Assembly (NCBI GenBank): GCA_937934355.1
Contig: CALGZY010000144.1
Coordinates: 1 to 22,741, forward strand
Origin: an uncultured Collinsella sp.
GTDB taxonomy: Bacteria > Actinomycetota > Coriobacteriia > Coriobacteriales > Coriobacteriaceae
Direction of reading: 5' to 3'
Length of the DNA: 22,741 nucleotides
The notes beneath the pieces are model-generated. The model searched no databases. It was not told where the DNA came from and saw only the letters and a program-made list of their open reading frames with translations. Of the stretch, positions 1 through 7,393 are shown one piece after another. The translations under genes and the position numbers were made by a program. Every line of letters starts with the position of its first letter. The first letter of the stretch is position 1.

Positions 1-147
1 TGCCTGATCTTGCAGGCTCTGATAATGCTGGTGCTGTTCCATAAAGCCCTCGGATAAACCCTCGGTTAGTCGAATACCACCATGCAATACTATCGCATCG
101 ACACGCCCCAGCTCCCAATCAGTCTTTTTGGGACGGGGCTCTTTTAG
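1..147 (-). pseudogene. Start-less coding fragment running off the left edge
   Basis: On the minus strand this frame is open for 49 codons and continues past base 1. It reads like real protein (…DWELGRVDAIVLHGG…LTEGLSEGFMEQH…), but an in-frame TAG at 148-150 closes it upstream. The only possible start codons are an internal TTG or CTG, with no convincing ribosome binding site. The repeat-rich stretch at 148-540 begins just upstream, so the simplest reading is a gene whose 5' end was lost or replaced. An unusual TTG start, or a frameshift, is the alternative. I do not recognise the family. Confidence 0.35.
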
Positions 148-174
148 CTACCCTGGCCCGCAGATCGGCCCCCT

Positions 175-337
175 TGCCACAAAAGTGGCCCATCTACTAC
201 GTTAACACGGATAGCCTCGGCCATACCGAAAACCGTGAAAACAAAACCGCAGGTAGATAGCTTGTCGATTTTCGAAAAAAGCCGACTATGGTTGACCCCT
301 GCGGCTTAAACGTAGTAGATAGGCCCTTTTCGTGGCA
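175..337. repeat. 163-bp element with imperfect terminal inverted repeats
   Basis: The left end (175-206) and the reverse complement of the right end (306-337) share TGCCAC, then AAAAG, then GGCC/GGCCT, then ATCTACTACGTT. That gives roughly 28 matching bases with two small differences. The interior has no convincing gene: the 80-codon minus-strand frame across it is made largely of the repeat itself. Size and terminal inverted repeats suggest a MITE-like or REP-like non-coding element. I see no target-site duplication. The rest of the gene-free stretch 148-544 contains only this element and the tandem repeat at 461-529. Confidence 0.5.
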
Positions 338-460
338 CAGCACTACTCCATCCCAAATTGGCACCCCGAGCCCTCGTGAGTTGCCAACAAGCTGTTCGCC
401 CAGCGCTTTATCCGCGCGGCATTTGGAAAATAGCACCACCGCAAAACCCGCGAGTAGCGC

Positions 461-529
461 TTACTTTGCTATATCTTGCTATACTTTGCTATATCTTGCT
501 ATACTTTGCTATATCTTGCTATATCTTGA
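461..529. repeat. 20-bp tandem repeat, about 3.4 copies, upstream of the ATPase gene
   Basis: Units of 20 bp (ATACTTTGCT followed by ATATCTTGCT) run head to tail from 461, 481 and 501, with a partial fourth unit. Each unit is itself two similar 10-mers, so the sequence has a 10-bp period close to one helical turn. The run ends a few bases before the ribosome binding site at 534-539. TATACT and TATATC inside the units resemble -10 boxes. It could be a promoter array, a protein-binding iteron array, or a length-variable switch. Confidence 0.75.
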
Positions 530-544
530 GCAAAGGTGGCTCAC

Positions 545-1636
545 ATGCAAACAAACCCTTTTAAGCCCACAGCAGGTAAAACACCTCCCACGATTATCGG
601 CCGCGAAGATGTGCTCGAAGAATTCAATGAGGGCCTCATCAACGGGCCTGGTGCCCCTGGGCGCCTAATGCGCATAGCCGGCGTCCGTGGAACGGGCAAG
701 ACGGTCCTCCTTGACGAGTGCTCACGTTTGGCGCAAAGCCGTGGCTGGACGGTCATAAAAGAGGTCGCAACCGAGGGACTTTGCCAGCGCATTCTCGAAC
801 AGCTGCAGCCCAAATTCCAGGCCAAACACGCCAGATTTGAGCCCACCGTAGCTGGCATATCCATCGGCAGCATAGATATTGAGCGAATCGGCCCATCGCT
901 ACGCGACGCCATGAGACAGACAATAACCAAGAATGGAAATGGCCTGCTCATCACTCTCGACGAGGTTCAAGACGCAGAGCTCGATGAGGTCCGAACGCTC
1001 TCCATTGCGATTCAGCAGGTTATCGGCGAAGACCTTGATATCGCCTTTGTTTTTGCTGGGCTTCCTTCGATGATTGAAAGCATCATCAACGGAAAGACAC
1101 TTACGTTTTTGCGCCGTGCCCTCCCCTTTGATCTGAAGGCTGTGGCAGTAACCGAAGTGTCGTACTCCCTCGAGGAAACCATTGAAGCGTCTGGCATGGA
1201 GTTGCAGCCAGGTATTGCCGGCCAACTTGCCGAGGCAACGCAAGGCTATCCTTTCATGATCCAACTCGTTGGATACTACGCATGGCAGTTGGCAAGACGT
1301 GCACATACAGCGATTATTGGAGAAGAAGAAGCCGAGCGTGGCATTGCAACGGCACGCGAACGCTTCTGCGCCATGGTGATTGAGCCCGCGCTGCAGCGCA
1401 TTCCGCCCACGTGCATCGCTTATCTGCTGAGCATGGCGTCTTTGGGGCAGACAAGCTCGACCAGCATGGTTGCCGACGCCCTAAACAAAACGCCTCAACA
1501 GGTGAGTTCCGTCCGCAGCCGCCTGTTAAGAGAATCGATTATCGAGGCTCCTTCGTACGGCAAGGTCTCATTTGCCATCCCCTACATGCGCGACTACCTC
1601 TACGAGCACAAAGCCGAACTGGAAGCTGAACTGTAG
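545..1636 (+). CDS. AAA+ ATPase, Cdc6/Orc-like, with C-terminal winged helix
   Basis: The protein is 363 residues. A Walker A motif GVRGTGKT is at about 46-53 and a Walker B motif LLITLDE at about 134-140, followed by a sensor-like segment (AFVFAGLPSM). The last 80 residues look like a winged helix (…VADALNKTPQQVSSVRSRLL…). This layout is that of stand-alone AAA_16-type ATPases related in fold to Orc/Cdc6 initiators; such proteins occur widely in Actinobacteria and their role is mostly unknown. I chose ATG 545 because AGGTGG (534-539) sits 5 bases before it; a GTG at 536 would put the start inside that site. The gene is less GC-rich than its neighbours, stands alone, and has a 20-bp tandem repeat directly upstream, which suggests an accessory gene that may bind its own repeat. 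Function is not established. Confidence 0.85.
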   Translation: MQTNPFKPTAGKTPPTIIGREDVLEEFNEGLINGPGAPGRLMRIAGVRGTGKTVLLDECSRLAQSRGWTVIKEVATEGLCQRILEQLQPKFQAKHARFEPTVAGISIGSIDIERIGPSLRDAMRQTITKNGNGLLITLDEVQDAELDEVRTLSIAIQQVIGEDLDIAFVFAGLPSMIESIINGKTLTFLRRALPFDLKAVAVTEVSYSLEETIEASGMELQPGIAGQLAEATQGYPFMIQLVGYYAWQLARRAHTAIIGEEEAERGIATARERFCAMVIEPALQRIPPTCIAYLLSMASLGQTSSTSMVADALNKTPQQVSSVRSRLLRESIIEAPSYGKVSFAIPYMRDYLYEHKAELEAEL

Positions 1637-1664
1637 AAACGACAACTGCCCTGCAAGACGAAAA

Positions 1665-1760
1665 CCGTTCCAGGAGCACTTCTTTGCCAACGCCACCGAC
1701 GAGGCCATCATCGCCAAGGTCAAGGAGCTCCTGGGCCCTAATCGGACTATCTGCGCCTTC
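1665..1760 (+). pseudogene. Short coding remnant before a terminator
   Basis: Just after the ATPase stop, a different plus frame reads PFQEHFFANATDEAIIAK and then VKELLG. Its codons (GCC, ATC, GAG, AAG, CTC) match the host style better than the ATPase gene does. There is no start, and the frame runs into the hairpin at 1774-1812. It looks like the C-terminal scrap of a gene that once ended at this terminator and was displaced by the ATPase insertion. The parent protein is not recognised. Confidence 0.3.
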
Positions 1761-1773
1761 CCGTCGAACGCAG

Positions 1774-1812
1774 GCGGCGGCTGCCCAACACACAGGGCAG
1801 CCGCCGCTTTTT
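1774..1812 (+). terminator. Rho-independent terminator, plus strand
   Basis: A perfect 13-bp GC-rich stem (GCGGCGGCTGCCC at 1774-1786 with its complement at 1795-1807) has an 8-base loop and is followed by TTTTT at 1808-1812. There is no T run on the minus strand, so it should end plus-strand transcription from the ATPase gene or the remnant before it. Confidence 0.85.
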
Positions 1813-1838
1813 GCAATCGATTGGTGCAAAGGGGTTGA

Positions 1839-3788
1839 CTAGAGCTCGCAGGCAACCCTGTAGCCATCGCCAATGGCATCGCGGATGTTGCCGCACTTGT
1901 TGGCATCGCCCAGCACGTGGGTGGCAACGCCGGCAGCGGCAAGGTCGTCGGCCAACTTGGTATTGGGACGATAGCCCATGGCAAGCACCAGCGTATCGGC
2001 ATCGGCGATGGTGTGGACCTCGCCGTCCTTCTCATAGCTGATGGCATCCTCGGTAATCTCGGTCACCTTGGCCTCGGTCAGCACGTGGACGCCCTTGGAG
2101 AGCATGCGCGTGATGAGCACCGCGCGACCGGCGCCGCCCTCGTTGGCGGCGAGCGTCTTGGTCATCTCGATAACGGTGACATCGCGATTGGCCGGCGACA
2201 GGTCGTTGACCAGCGGGGCCAGGTAATCTGCCGTCTCGCAACCGACGGTGCCGCCGCCCACGATGACGATCTTCTTGCCCGGGAAAGCCTTGCCACCCAG
2301 TAGGTCGTCAGCTGTCATAACCTGCTTAAAGCCCTGCATGAAGGCCGGAGCGATGGGCTCGGCGCCATAAGCCAGGACGACCTCGTAGCCCGCGTAGTCA
2401 CGCTGAATGTCCTCGGCAGTAAGCTCGGTACCAAAGACGCACTTCACGCCCGACTCGGCCAGACGACGATACTGATACTTGATCACGCGGGTGAGTTCCT
2501 GCTTTGCCGGCGGAACGGCTGCGATGCGCATCTCGCCGCCCGGCTCATCCTGCTTGTCCACGAGCACCACGTTATGGCCGCGCCTGGCGGCAATGTAGGC
2601 TGCCTCCATGCCCGCAGGACCAGCGCCCACAACCAGTACGTTCTTGGCCTCGGCGGCAGGCTCGTAGCCGGCCTCGTCGCGCTCAACATCGGGGTTGACG
2701 GTGCAGGAGATGCGCTTGCCAAACATAATGCCGTTCAGGCAGCGCAGGCAGCCAATGCAGGGGCGGATGTCGTCGGCGTTGCCGGCGGCGGCCTTGTTGC
2801 AGAACTCGGCATCGCACAGATTGGCGCGGCCCATCATGCAGATGTCGGCAGCGCCGTCCTCGATCAGCTCCTCGGCGATCCAGGCCTCGTTGATGCGGCC
2901 GACGGTGGCGACGGGAATGTTGACGTGCTTTTTAATCTCGCGCGAGCAGGCGGCGTGCGAGGCCTGCTGGGTACCGGCAGCGGGAATCGCGGAGCCGCGC
3001 TTGATGGTGGTACCGCCCGACACATGAATCATGTCGACACCGGCCTTCTCCAGGCGACGCGAGACGTAGATCATGTCGTTGAGGGTCAGGCCGCCATCGG
3101 TGTACTCATCGCCCGAGATGCGGACGTCGATGATAAAGTCCTTGCCGCAGCGCTCGCGAATCTCGGCGATGACCTCGAGCAGGAAGCGCATGCGGGCGTC
3201 GAGCGAGCCGCCGTACTCGTCGGTGCGCTTATTGTAGAGCGGGGTCAAAAAGCCGCCGAGCATGCCGTGGGCGTGTGCCGCATGGACCTCGACGCCATCG
3301 ACACCGGCCTTCTGCATACGCACGGCAGCGTCGCCAAACTGATGCGTGAGCTCGTGAATCTCATCGACCGTGATAGGACGCGGCGCCTCGCGGGCATAGG
3401 ACGGACCCACAAAGGACGGAGCGATCAGACGCGGCGTGCCCGGAATATTAAAGGCCATGTAGGCGGGATGGAAGAGCTGCGGCATGATCTTGCAGCCGTA
3501 CTCGTGCACAGCGGCGGCAAGCTTTTCCCAGCCAGGGATGAACGTGTCGTCGTAACAGCACATGTCGCCCGGCAGATAGGTATAGGTGGGCTCGACCGTC
3601 ACGACCTCGGTTATGATGAGGCCCACGCCGCCCTTGGCGCGGGCACGGTAATGATCGACCAAGTCGTCGGTCACATAGCCATGATCGGCCAGGTTCGTGG
3701 ACACCGGCGGCATAAAGACGCGGTTCTTGACCTCGGTCGTACCGACCTTGATCGGACTAAAGAGCATTGGATAGGCGGAGGACTCCAT
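1839..3788 (-). CDS. NADH:flavin oxidoreductase, Old Yellow Enzyme/2,4-dienoyl-CoA reductase type
   Basis: This is a 649-residue, three-part enzyme. It has an N-terminal OYE-type FMN TIM barrel (about 5-340), a 4Fe-4S motif with Cys344, 347, 350 and 362 (CX2CX2CX11C, like trimethylamine dehydrogenase), and then FAD and NAD(P) folds with GAGPAG (388-393) and GGGTVG (511-516). Relatives reduce activated C=C bonds (dienoyl-CoA, enoates, bile-acid or isoflavone intermediates) by passing electrons from NAD(P)H through FAD and Fe-S to FMN. The barrel motif reads HAAHAHGML (169-177): the position usually held by a proton-donating Tyr appears to be Met176, so the substrate cannot be guessed. Start ATG 3788 has GAAAGG 8 bases upstream. 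The gene is monocistronic. A 12-bp dyad lies in its promoter region. Confidence 0.9.
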   Translation of the reverse strand: MESSAYPMLFSPIKVGTTEVKNRVFMPPVSTNLADHGYVTDDLVDHYRARAKGGVGLIITEVVTVEPTYTYLPGDMCCYDDTFIPGWEKLAAAVHEYGCKIMPQLFHPAYMAFNIPGTPRLIAPSFVGPSYAREAPRPITVDEIHELTHQFGDAAVRMQKAGVDGVEVHAAHAHGMLGGFLTPLYNKRTDEYGGSLDARMRFLLEVIAEIRERCGKDFIIDVRISGDEYTDGGLTLNDMIYVSRRLEKAGVDMIHVSGGTTIKRGSAIPAAGTQQASHAACSREIKKHVNIPVATVGRINEAWIAEELIEDGAADICMMGRANLCDAEFCNKAAAGNADDIRPCIGCLRCLNGIMFGKRISCTVNPDVERDEAGYEPAAEAKNVLVVGAGPAGMEAAYIAARRGHNVVLVDKQDEPGGEMRIAAVPPAKQELTRVIKYQYRRLAESGVKCVFGTELTAEDIQRDYAGYEVVLAYGAEPIAPAFMQGFKQVMTADDLLGGKAFPGKKIVIVGGGTVGCETADYLAPLVNDLSPANRDVTVIEMTKTLAANEGGAGRAVLITRMLSKGVHVLTEAKVTEITEDAISYEKDGEVHTIADADTLVLAMGYRPNTKLADDLAAAGVATHVLGDANKCGNIRDAIGDGYRVACEL

Positions 3789-3817
3789 GCGGGATTCCTT
3801 TCATTTGAGCCGCTAGG

Positions 3818-3856
3818 CGGCAGTTGCTGACGTACCTATTGTACCAGCAACTGCCG
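3818..3856 (-). promoter_or_regulatory. Dyad flanking a -10-like box upstream of the flavin oxidoreductase
   Basis: CGGCAGTTGCTG (3818-3829) is repeated as its exact complement at 3845-3856. Between the arms, on the minus strand, is TACAAT (3838-3843), a good -10 box for the gene starting at 3788. A TTGACT lies upstream (3864-3869) but at 20 bp spacing, longer than ideal. With no T tract after it, this looks more like an operator than a terminator. No regulator gene is adjacent. Confidence 0.5.
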
Positions 3857-3890
3857 TATCCGCAGTCAAACATGCCCAAACGCCGGTCGG

Positions 3891-4091
3891 CTAATGAATA
3901 CCGCGGCCCAAGTCTTCGGCGATTTTGTCCACGCCCTTAAGTGCGGCGCACGTCTTTTTGTTGGAGCAATGCCCGGTGCAAACGCCACCCTGAGCGCAGT
4001 CGGCGCAGGTGCCCTTGCGGTAGATGCGCACGCATACCGCGACAAACGCAATGCCGATAACAGCCAGCACAACAATATCGATAGGTGCCAT
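3891..4091 (-). CDS. FeoB-associated Cys-rich membrane protein
   Basis: The protein has 66 residues. One N-terminal membrane helix (IDIVVLAVIGIAFVAVCV) is followed by a basic stretch and a Cys cluster (CADCAQGGVCTGHCSNKKTC), then a short tail. This is the layout of the small proteins often encoded next to feoB (FeoB-associated Cys-rich family, once labelled virus attachment p12), thought to assist ferrous iron uptake; the mechanism is unknown. It lies 205 bp downstream of feoB on the same strand, but a terminator (4235-4267) lies between them, so it may have its own promoter or depend on read-through. Start ATG 4091 has AGAGGAGG upstream. Confidence 0.8.
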   Translation of the reverse strand: MAPIDIVVLAVIGIAFVAVCVRIYRKGTCADCAQGGVCTGHCSNKKTCAALKGVDKIAEDLGRGIH

Positions 4092-4149
4092 AGCAAGCCT
4101 CCTCTAGTTAACCATCACTTACTTTACCCCATTCTCCACCTACCAAAAA

Positions 4150-4224
4150 GGGACAGGTTTATTTTGGTCGGGTTTATCTGCGGAAACGCCACATCTTAAC
4201 TTCTGGAGCAAAGCAATCTGTCCC
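4150..4224. repeat. GGGACAG-bounded intergenic element
   Basis: The stretch begins with GGGACAG (4150-4156) and ends with its complement CTGTCCC (4218-4224), enclosing about 60 bp with no gene. A compact palindrome with the same core occurs at 7457-7473. I associate such GGGAC/GTCCC intergenic elements with Coriobacteriia genomes; this is from memory and not checked. Confidence 0.4.
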
Positions 4225-4234
4225 CCATTGCACC

Positions 4235-4267
4235 AAAAAGCCCGAGTGTCGCTGGGACACCCGGGCT
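4235..4267 (-). terminator. Terminator of feoB
   Basis: On the minus strand AGCCCGGGTGTC (4267-4256) pairs with GACACTCGGGCT (4250-4239), with one mismatch and a short loop, and is followed by a run of T (4239-4235). It lies 30 bases after the feoB stop codon and separates feoB from the small Cys-rich gene. Confidence 0.8.
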
Positions 4268-4296
4268 CATGGAAAGGGGTTAATCCTTATTCGGAC

Positions 4297-6624
4297 TTAC
4301 GCGGAAACTGCGGCGGAAGCAGCGTTGGTCTCGTCCTCGTCGGTCCATGCATGCTTGGGCATGGGACGGAAGATCTGGAAGAGCATCGCAACCAGCAGCA
4401 CGATGGCCACAACCGTCCAGATACCAAACTGTCCCAACACAAGCAGGTTGTAGAACTGGTTGATGAACAGGCCGATCACCCAAGCGAAGATGCACTCGTA
4501 ACCGATGGCAATCGCGAACCACTTGCCGGAATCCATCTGGTTGCGGATGGCACCCATGGCAGCAAAGCACGGAGCGCACAGCAGGTTGAACGCGCCAAAG
4601 GCGACGCAAGCGCCCATGGTGGGGAACATGCCGGCAAACGCGGTCCACAGGCTCGGGTCGGTCTCGCCCGCGTCGGCAACGGACAGCAGCGAGCCGGCGG
4701 TGGCGACGACGTTCTCCTTGGCGACAAGGCCCGAGACGGACAGCGCTGTTGCCTGCCAGGTGCTAAAGCCAAGCGGGGCGAAGATCCAGGAGATCAGGTT
4801 ACCGAGCATGGCCAGCACGGAGTAGTCCATGAACTCCTCGGAGATGCCGTCCATCGCGGGCAGGTAGCCAAAGGAACCGTTGTAGCTACCAAAGTTGGAC
4901 AGGAACCAAACCACGACAGTGGACGCGAAGATGACCGTACCGGCCTTCTTGATAAAGGCCCAGCAGCGCTCCCACACGTGCAGCGCCCAAGAGCGGATCG
5001 CCGGGAAGTGGTAGGCAGGAAGCTCCATAACAAACGGCGTCGGGCGGCCGGCGAAGAGCTTGGTCTTCTTGAGCATGAGGCCCGAAGCGATGACGGCAAA
5101 GACGCCCAGGAAGTAGAACAGCGGACTGATCCACGCGGCGGTGGTGGAAGAATCGCCGATGATGGAGCCCATGAGCAGGGCGATGATCGGCAGCTTGGCA
5201 CCACAGGGGATGAACGTGGTGGTCATAACCGTCATGCGGCGGTCCTTCTCGTTCTCGATGGTCTTGGTAGCCATGACTCCGGGAACGCCGCAGCCCGAGG
5301 TCACGAGCATGGGGATAAAGGACTTACCGGACAGGCCAAAGCGGCGGAACACGCGGTCCATGATGAAGGCGACGCGGGCCATGTAGCCGCAGTCCTCCAG
5401 GAAAGAGAGCATCACGAACAACAGGAACATCTGCGGGACAAAGCCCATGATGGCGCCGATGCCGGCCACGATACCGTCGCAGACAAGGGAGTCAACAAGA
5501 CCGCCGTCCTCGGTGCCGCCCGCCACAAGGGCGTCATGCACCGCGGTGGTGATACCCGGGACATAGGGGCCGTACTGCGCCGGGTCGACCGAGTCGGCAT
5601 CGTCGCCCGCAGCCTCGACGGCTGCATCGTAGGCATCGCGGCCCTGACCGAGCACATACCAACCGTCGGTGCCAAAGAGCTGGTCGTTGGTGAAGTCGGT
5701 CACCGTGCCGCCCAGGGTGGAAACGGCGATGTAGTACACGCAGAACATGATGACGACAAAGATCGGCAAGCCCAGGATACGGTTGGTAACCACACGGTCG
5801 ATCTTCTCGGAGGTGCTCATCTTGGCCGGGGCCTTGGTGAGGCACTCATCGATGATGTGCGCGATGACGCCATAGCGCTCACCGGTGATGATGGACTCGG
5901 CATCGTCGTCGCAGTCCTGCTCGCACTGGGCGACCAGCTCCTCCACGCGAGCGGCCTTCTCCTTGGTGAGGTTGATGAGCTTGCAGGCGTCTGCATCACG
6001 CTCGAACAGCTTGACGGCGTAATAGCGACGCTTGTTAGCGGGAACGCTCGCCGGCAGGTTGTTCTCGATGTGGTCCAGAACGTCCTCGATGGAGGAGTCG
6101 AACTTGTGCTCCGGCACCTCGCCCTTGGAAGCAGCGGACTTCTTAACCTGCTCGAACAGCTCCTTGATGCCCTTGTTCTTAAGGGCCGAGATCATCATGA
6201 CCGGGCAGCCGAGCTTCTTGGAGAGCTTGTCCGTGTCGATCTTGTCGCCGTTCTTCTCGACCAAGTCGGCCATGTTGAGGGCAACGACCACGGGCAGGCC
6301 GGTCTCGATAACCTGAAGCGCTAGGTACAGGTTGCGCTCGAGGTTGGTGGCGTCGACGACTTGGACGACAACATCGGGCTCGCCGCTCATGAGGTAATCG
6401 CGCGAGCATTGCTCCTCGGGGCTGTAAGGGGAAAGCGAGTAGATGCCAGGGAGGTCCGTGATGGTAACGTTCTTGTCGCTTAGGAGCTTGGCTTCCTTTT
6501 TCTCAACCGTGACGCCGGGCCAGTTGCCAACGTAGCCGTTGGCGCCGGTGATCAGGTTGAAAAGCGTGGTCTTGCCGCAGTTGGGGTTACCCGCCAGCGC
6601 GACATGGATCTGAGAATCCGCCAT
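4297..6624 (-). CDS. feoB: Ferrous iron transporter FeoB
   Basis: The 775-residue inner-membrane Fe(II) importer has its N-terminal G domain intact: G1 GNPNCGKT (12-19), G2 near NWPGVTV (34-40), G3 DLPG (57-60), G4 NMAD (117-120) and G5 SAL (146-148). A helical spacer follows to about 265, then a membrane region with Gate domains (GCGVPG, PCGAKLP) and a FeoB C-terminal part. Length matches the family. A long insert after the first helix (about 310-375, rich in Asp, Ala and Gly) probably faces outward. ATG 6624 follows an AAGGAAGAAGGA site. It is the last gene of feoA-feoA-feoB. A TTAG/CTAA dyad 75 bases upstream may give it separate iron control. Confidence 0.97.
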   Translation of the reverse strand: MADSQIHVALAGNPNCGKTTLFNLITGANGYVGNWPGVTVEKKEAKLLSDKNVTITDLPGIYSLSPYSPEEQCSRDYLMSGEPDVVVQVVDATNLERNLYLALQVIETGLPVVVALNMADLVEKNGDKIDTDKLSKKLGCPVMMISALKNKGIKELFEQVKKSAASKGEVPEHKFDSSIEDVLDHIENNLPASVPANKRRYYAVKLFERDADACKLINLTKEKAARVEELVAQCEQDCDDDAESIITGERYGVIAHIIDECLTKAPAKMSTSEKIDRVVTNRILGLPIFVVIMFCVYYIAVSTLGGTVTDFTNDQLFGTDGWYVLGQGRDAYDAAVEAAGDDADSVDPAQYGPYVPGITTAVHDALVAGGTEDGGLVDSLVCDGIVAGIGAIMGFVPQMFLLFVMLSFLEDCGYMARVAFIMDRVFRRFGLSGKSFIPMLVTSGCGVPGVMATKTIENEKDRRMTVMTTTFIPCGAKLPIIALLMGSIIGDSSTTAAWISPLFYFLGVFAVIASGLMLKKTKLFAGRPTPFVMELPAYHFPAIRSWALHVWERCWAFIKKAGTVIFASTVVVWFLSNFGSYNGSFGYLPAMDGISEEFMDYSVLAMLGNLISWIFAPLGFSTWQATALSVSGLVAKENVVATAGSLLSVADAGETDPSLWTAFAGMFPTMGACVAFGAFNLLCAPCFAAMGAIRNQMDSGKWFAIAIGYECIFAWVIGLFINQFYNLLVLGQFGIWTVVAIVLLVAMLFQIFRPMPKHAWTDEDETNAASAAVSA

Positions 6625-6696
6625 TCAATCCTTCTTCCTTGTGTGCCTGTGCTGCTTTCTCCGCGCAGGCTGGATAATGTGCTTCAAAGATGCTGC

Positions 6697-6722
6697 ATTA
6701 AGTTAGAAAAACCTAACTTTAT
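6697..6722 (-). promoter_or_regulatory. TTAAGTTAG dyad between feoA and feoB
   Basis: AAGTTAG (6700-6706) and CTAACTT (6713-6719) form a dyad with a 6-base spacer, and the match extends to nearly 10 bases per arm. Each arm resembles the DtxR/IdeR half-site TTAGGTTAG, but the gap is 6 bases rather than about 1. Its position just before feoB and its AT-rich character fit an iron-responsive operator, although a small hairpin is possible. Confidence 0.45.
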
Positions 6723-6747
6723 CTGCAGAAATATGCGCCGCGAGTCC

Positions 6748-6969
6748 TTACTGAACCTCGACGACGGCGGCCTCCTCCTTGCGGATGGAAAGCTCGTAGC
6801 CGCGCACGTTGATCTCGACCGGATCACCGAGCGGTGCAACCTTCACGACCTTGAACGAAGTGCCCTTGATGAGCCCCAGGTCCATAAGGTGGCGGCGAAG
6901 CGCACCCTCACCGTGAAGCTTGACGATGGTGGAGCTCTCGCCCACCTTAACGTCACCCAACGTCTTCAT
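6748..6969 (-). CDS. feoA: FeoA family protein
   Basis: The 73-residue SH3-like cytoplasmic protein matches FeoA in length and layout: MKTLGDVKVGESSTIVKL, then LRRHLMDLGLIKG, and a C-terminal strand with RGYELSIRKEEA. FeoA proteins bind FeoB and are needed for efficient iron uptake. It lies between the second feoA-like gene and feoB on the same strand, 40 bp from the first and 123 bp from the second, so all three are probably one operon with an internal control site. Start ATG 6969 follows an AAAGGGGGA-like site. Confidence 0.92.
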   Translation of the reverse strand: MKTLGDVKVGESSTIVKLHGEGALRRHLMDLGLIKGTSFKVVKVAPLGDPVEINVRGYELSIRKEEAAVVEVQ

Positions 6970-7009
6970 TTACTTGTCCCCCTTTCAGTGCGTACAGAAA
7001 TACCGTCGA

Positions 7010-7252
7010 CTAACCGACAGTCATGATGTGCATGGCGACCTTGGAATCGATGCCAAAGCGTGCGCCCAGCACAGTGACGATGATATTGGCGCCACTCGAG
7101 CTCACCACGTGGATTTCGCTGCCCTCGACAAAGCCGAGGTCCTTGAGGTGGTGCTTCATATCCTCATTGCCCTTTACACGAGACACGCGCACGGTTTCGC
7201 CCGCTTTTACCATCGAAAGCGGCATTGCCGGCATCTGCGGTCCGCAAGACAT
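7010..7252 (-). CDS. Second FeoA-like protein
   Basis: The protein is 80 residues with the same SH3-like fold pattern (AGETVRVSRV, MKHHLKDLGFVEG, then GARFGIDSKVAMHIM). It has a short extra N-terminus (MSCGPQMPAMP) containing a Cys. It differs clearly from the neighbouring FeoA, so this is not a recent duplication. Paired feoA genes ahead of feoB are common in anaerobes. It is first in the operon. ATG 7252 has TTAGGAG 7 bases upstream. A 15-bp inverted repeat with a TTAG/CTAA box in its loop lies 44 bases upstream. Confidence 0.9.
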   Translation of the reverse strand: MSCGPQMPAMPLSMVKAGETVRVSRVKGNEDMKHHLKDLGFVEGSEIHVVSSSGANIIVTVLGARFGIDSKVAMHIMTVG

Positions 7253-7295
7253 GACTTGGCTCCTAACATCGATTCGTTCTCCACATCGGCGCAGT

Positions 7296-7349
7296 AAAAG
7301 TTAACCACGTCTATGTTCGCTTTAGTAAACTAACACGTGGTTAACTTTT
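7296..7349 (-). promoter_or_regulatory. Inverted repeat upstream of the feo operon
   Basis: AAAAGTTAACCACGT (7296-7310) has its perfect complement at 7335-7349, with 24 bases between. The loop contains TTAGTTTACTAA (minus strand), which resembles the TTAG/CTAA dyad before feoB. It lies where the feo promoter or 5' leader must be, so an operator or leader hairpin is likely. No T run follows it towards feo, so it is not a simple terminator. Confidence 0.45.
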
Positions 7350-7393
7350 TGGAAAGGGTCCCCATTCAGATTTCGAAAAAGTTTCCTATACGG

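Noticed and set aside
461..529. Possible CRISPR array
   Set aside because: The units are contiguous with no unique spacers and only 20 bp long; no cas genes are present.
2574..3830. Plus-strand open frame of 418 codons opposite the flavin oxidoreductase
   Set aside because: Antisense shadow with composition typical of GC-rich complements; the minus-strand gene has clear cofactor motifs.
4228..6324. Plus-strand open frame of 698 codons opposite feoB
   Set aside because: Antisense shadow of feoB; it is His/Gly/Asp/Glu rich with no domain and starts inside the feoB terminator.
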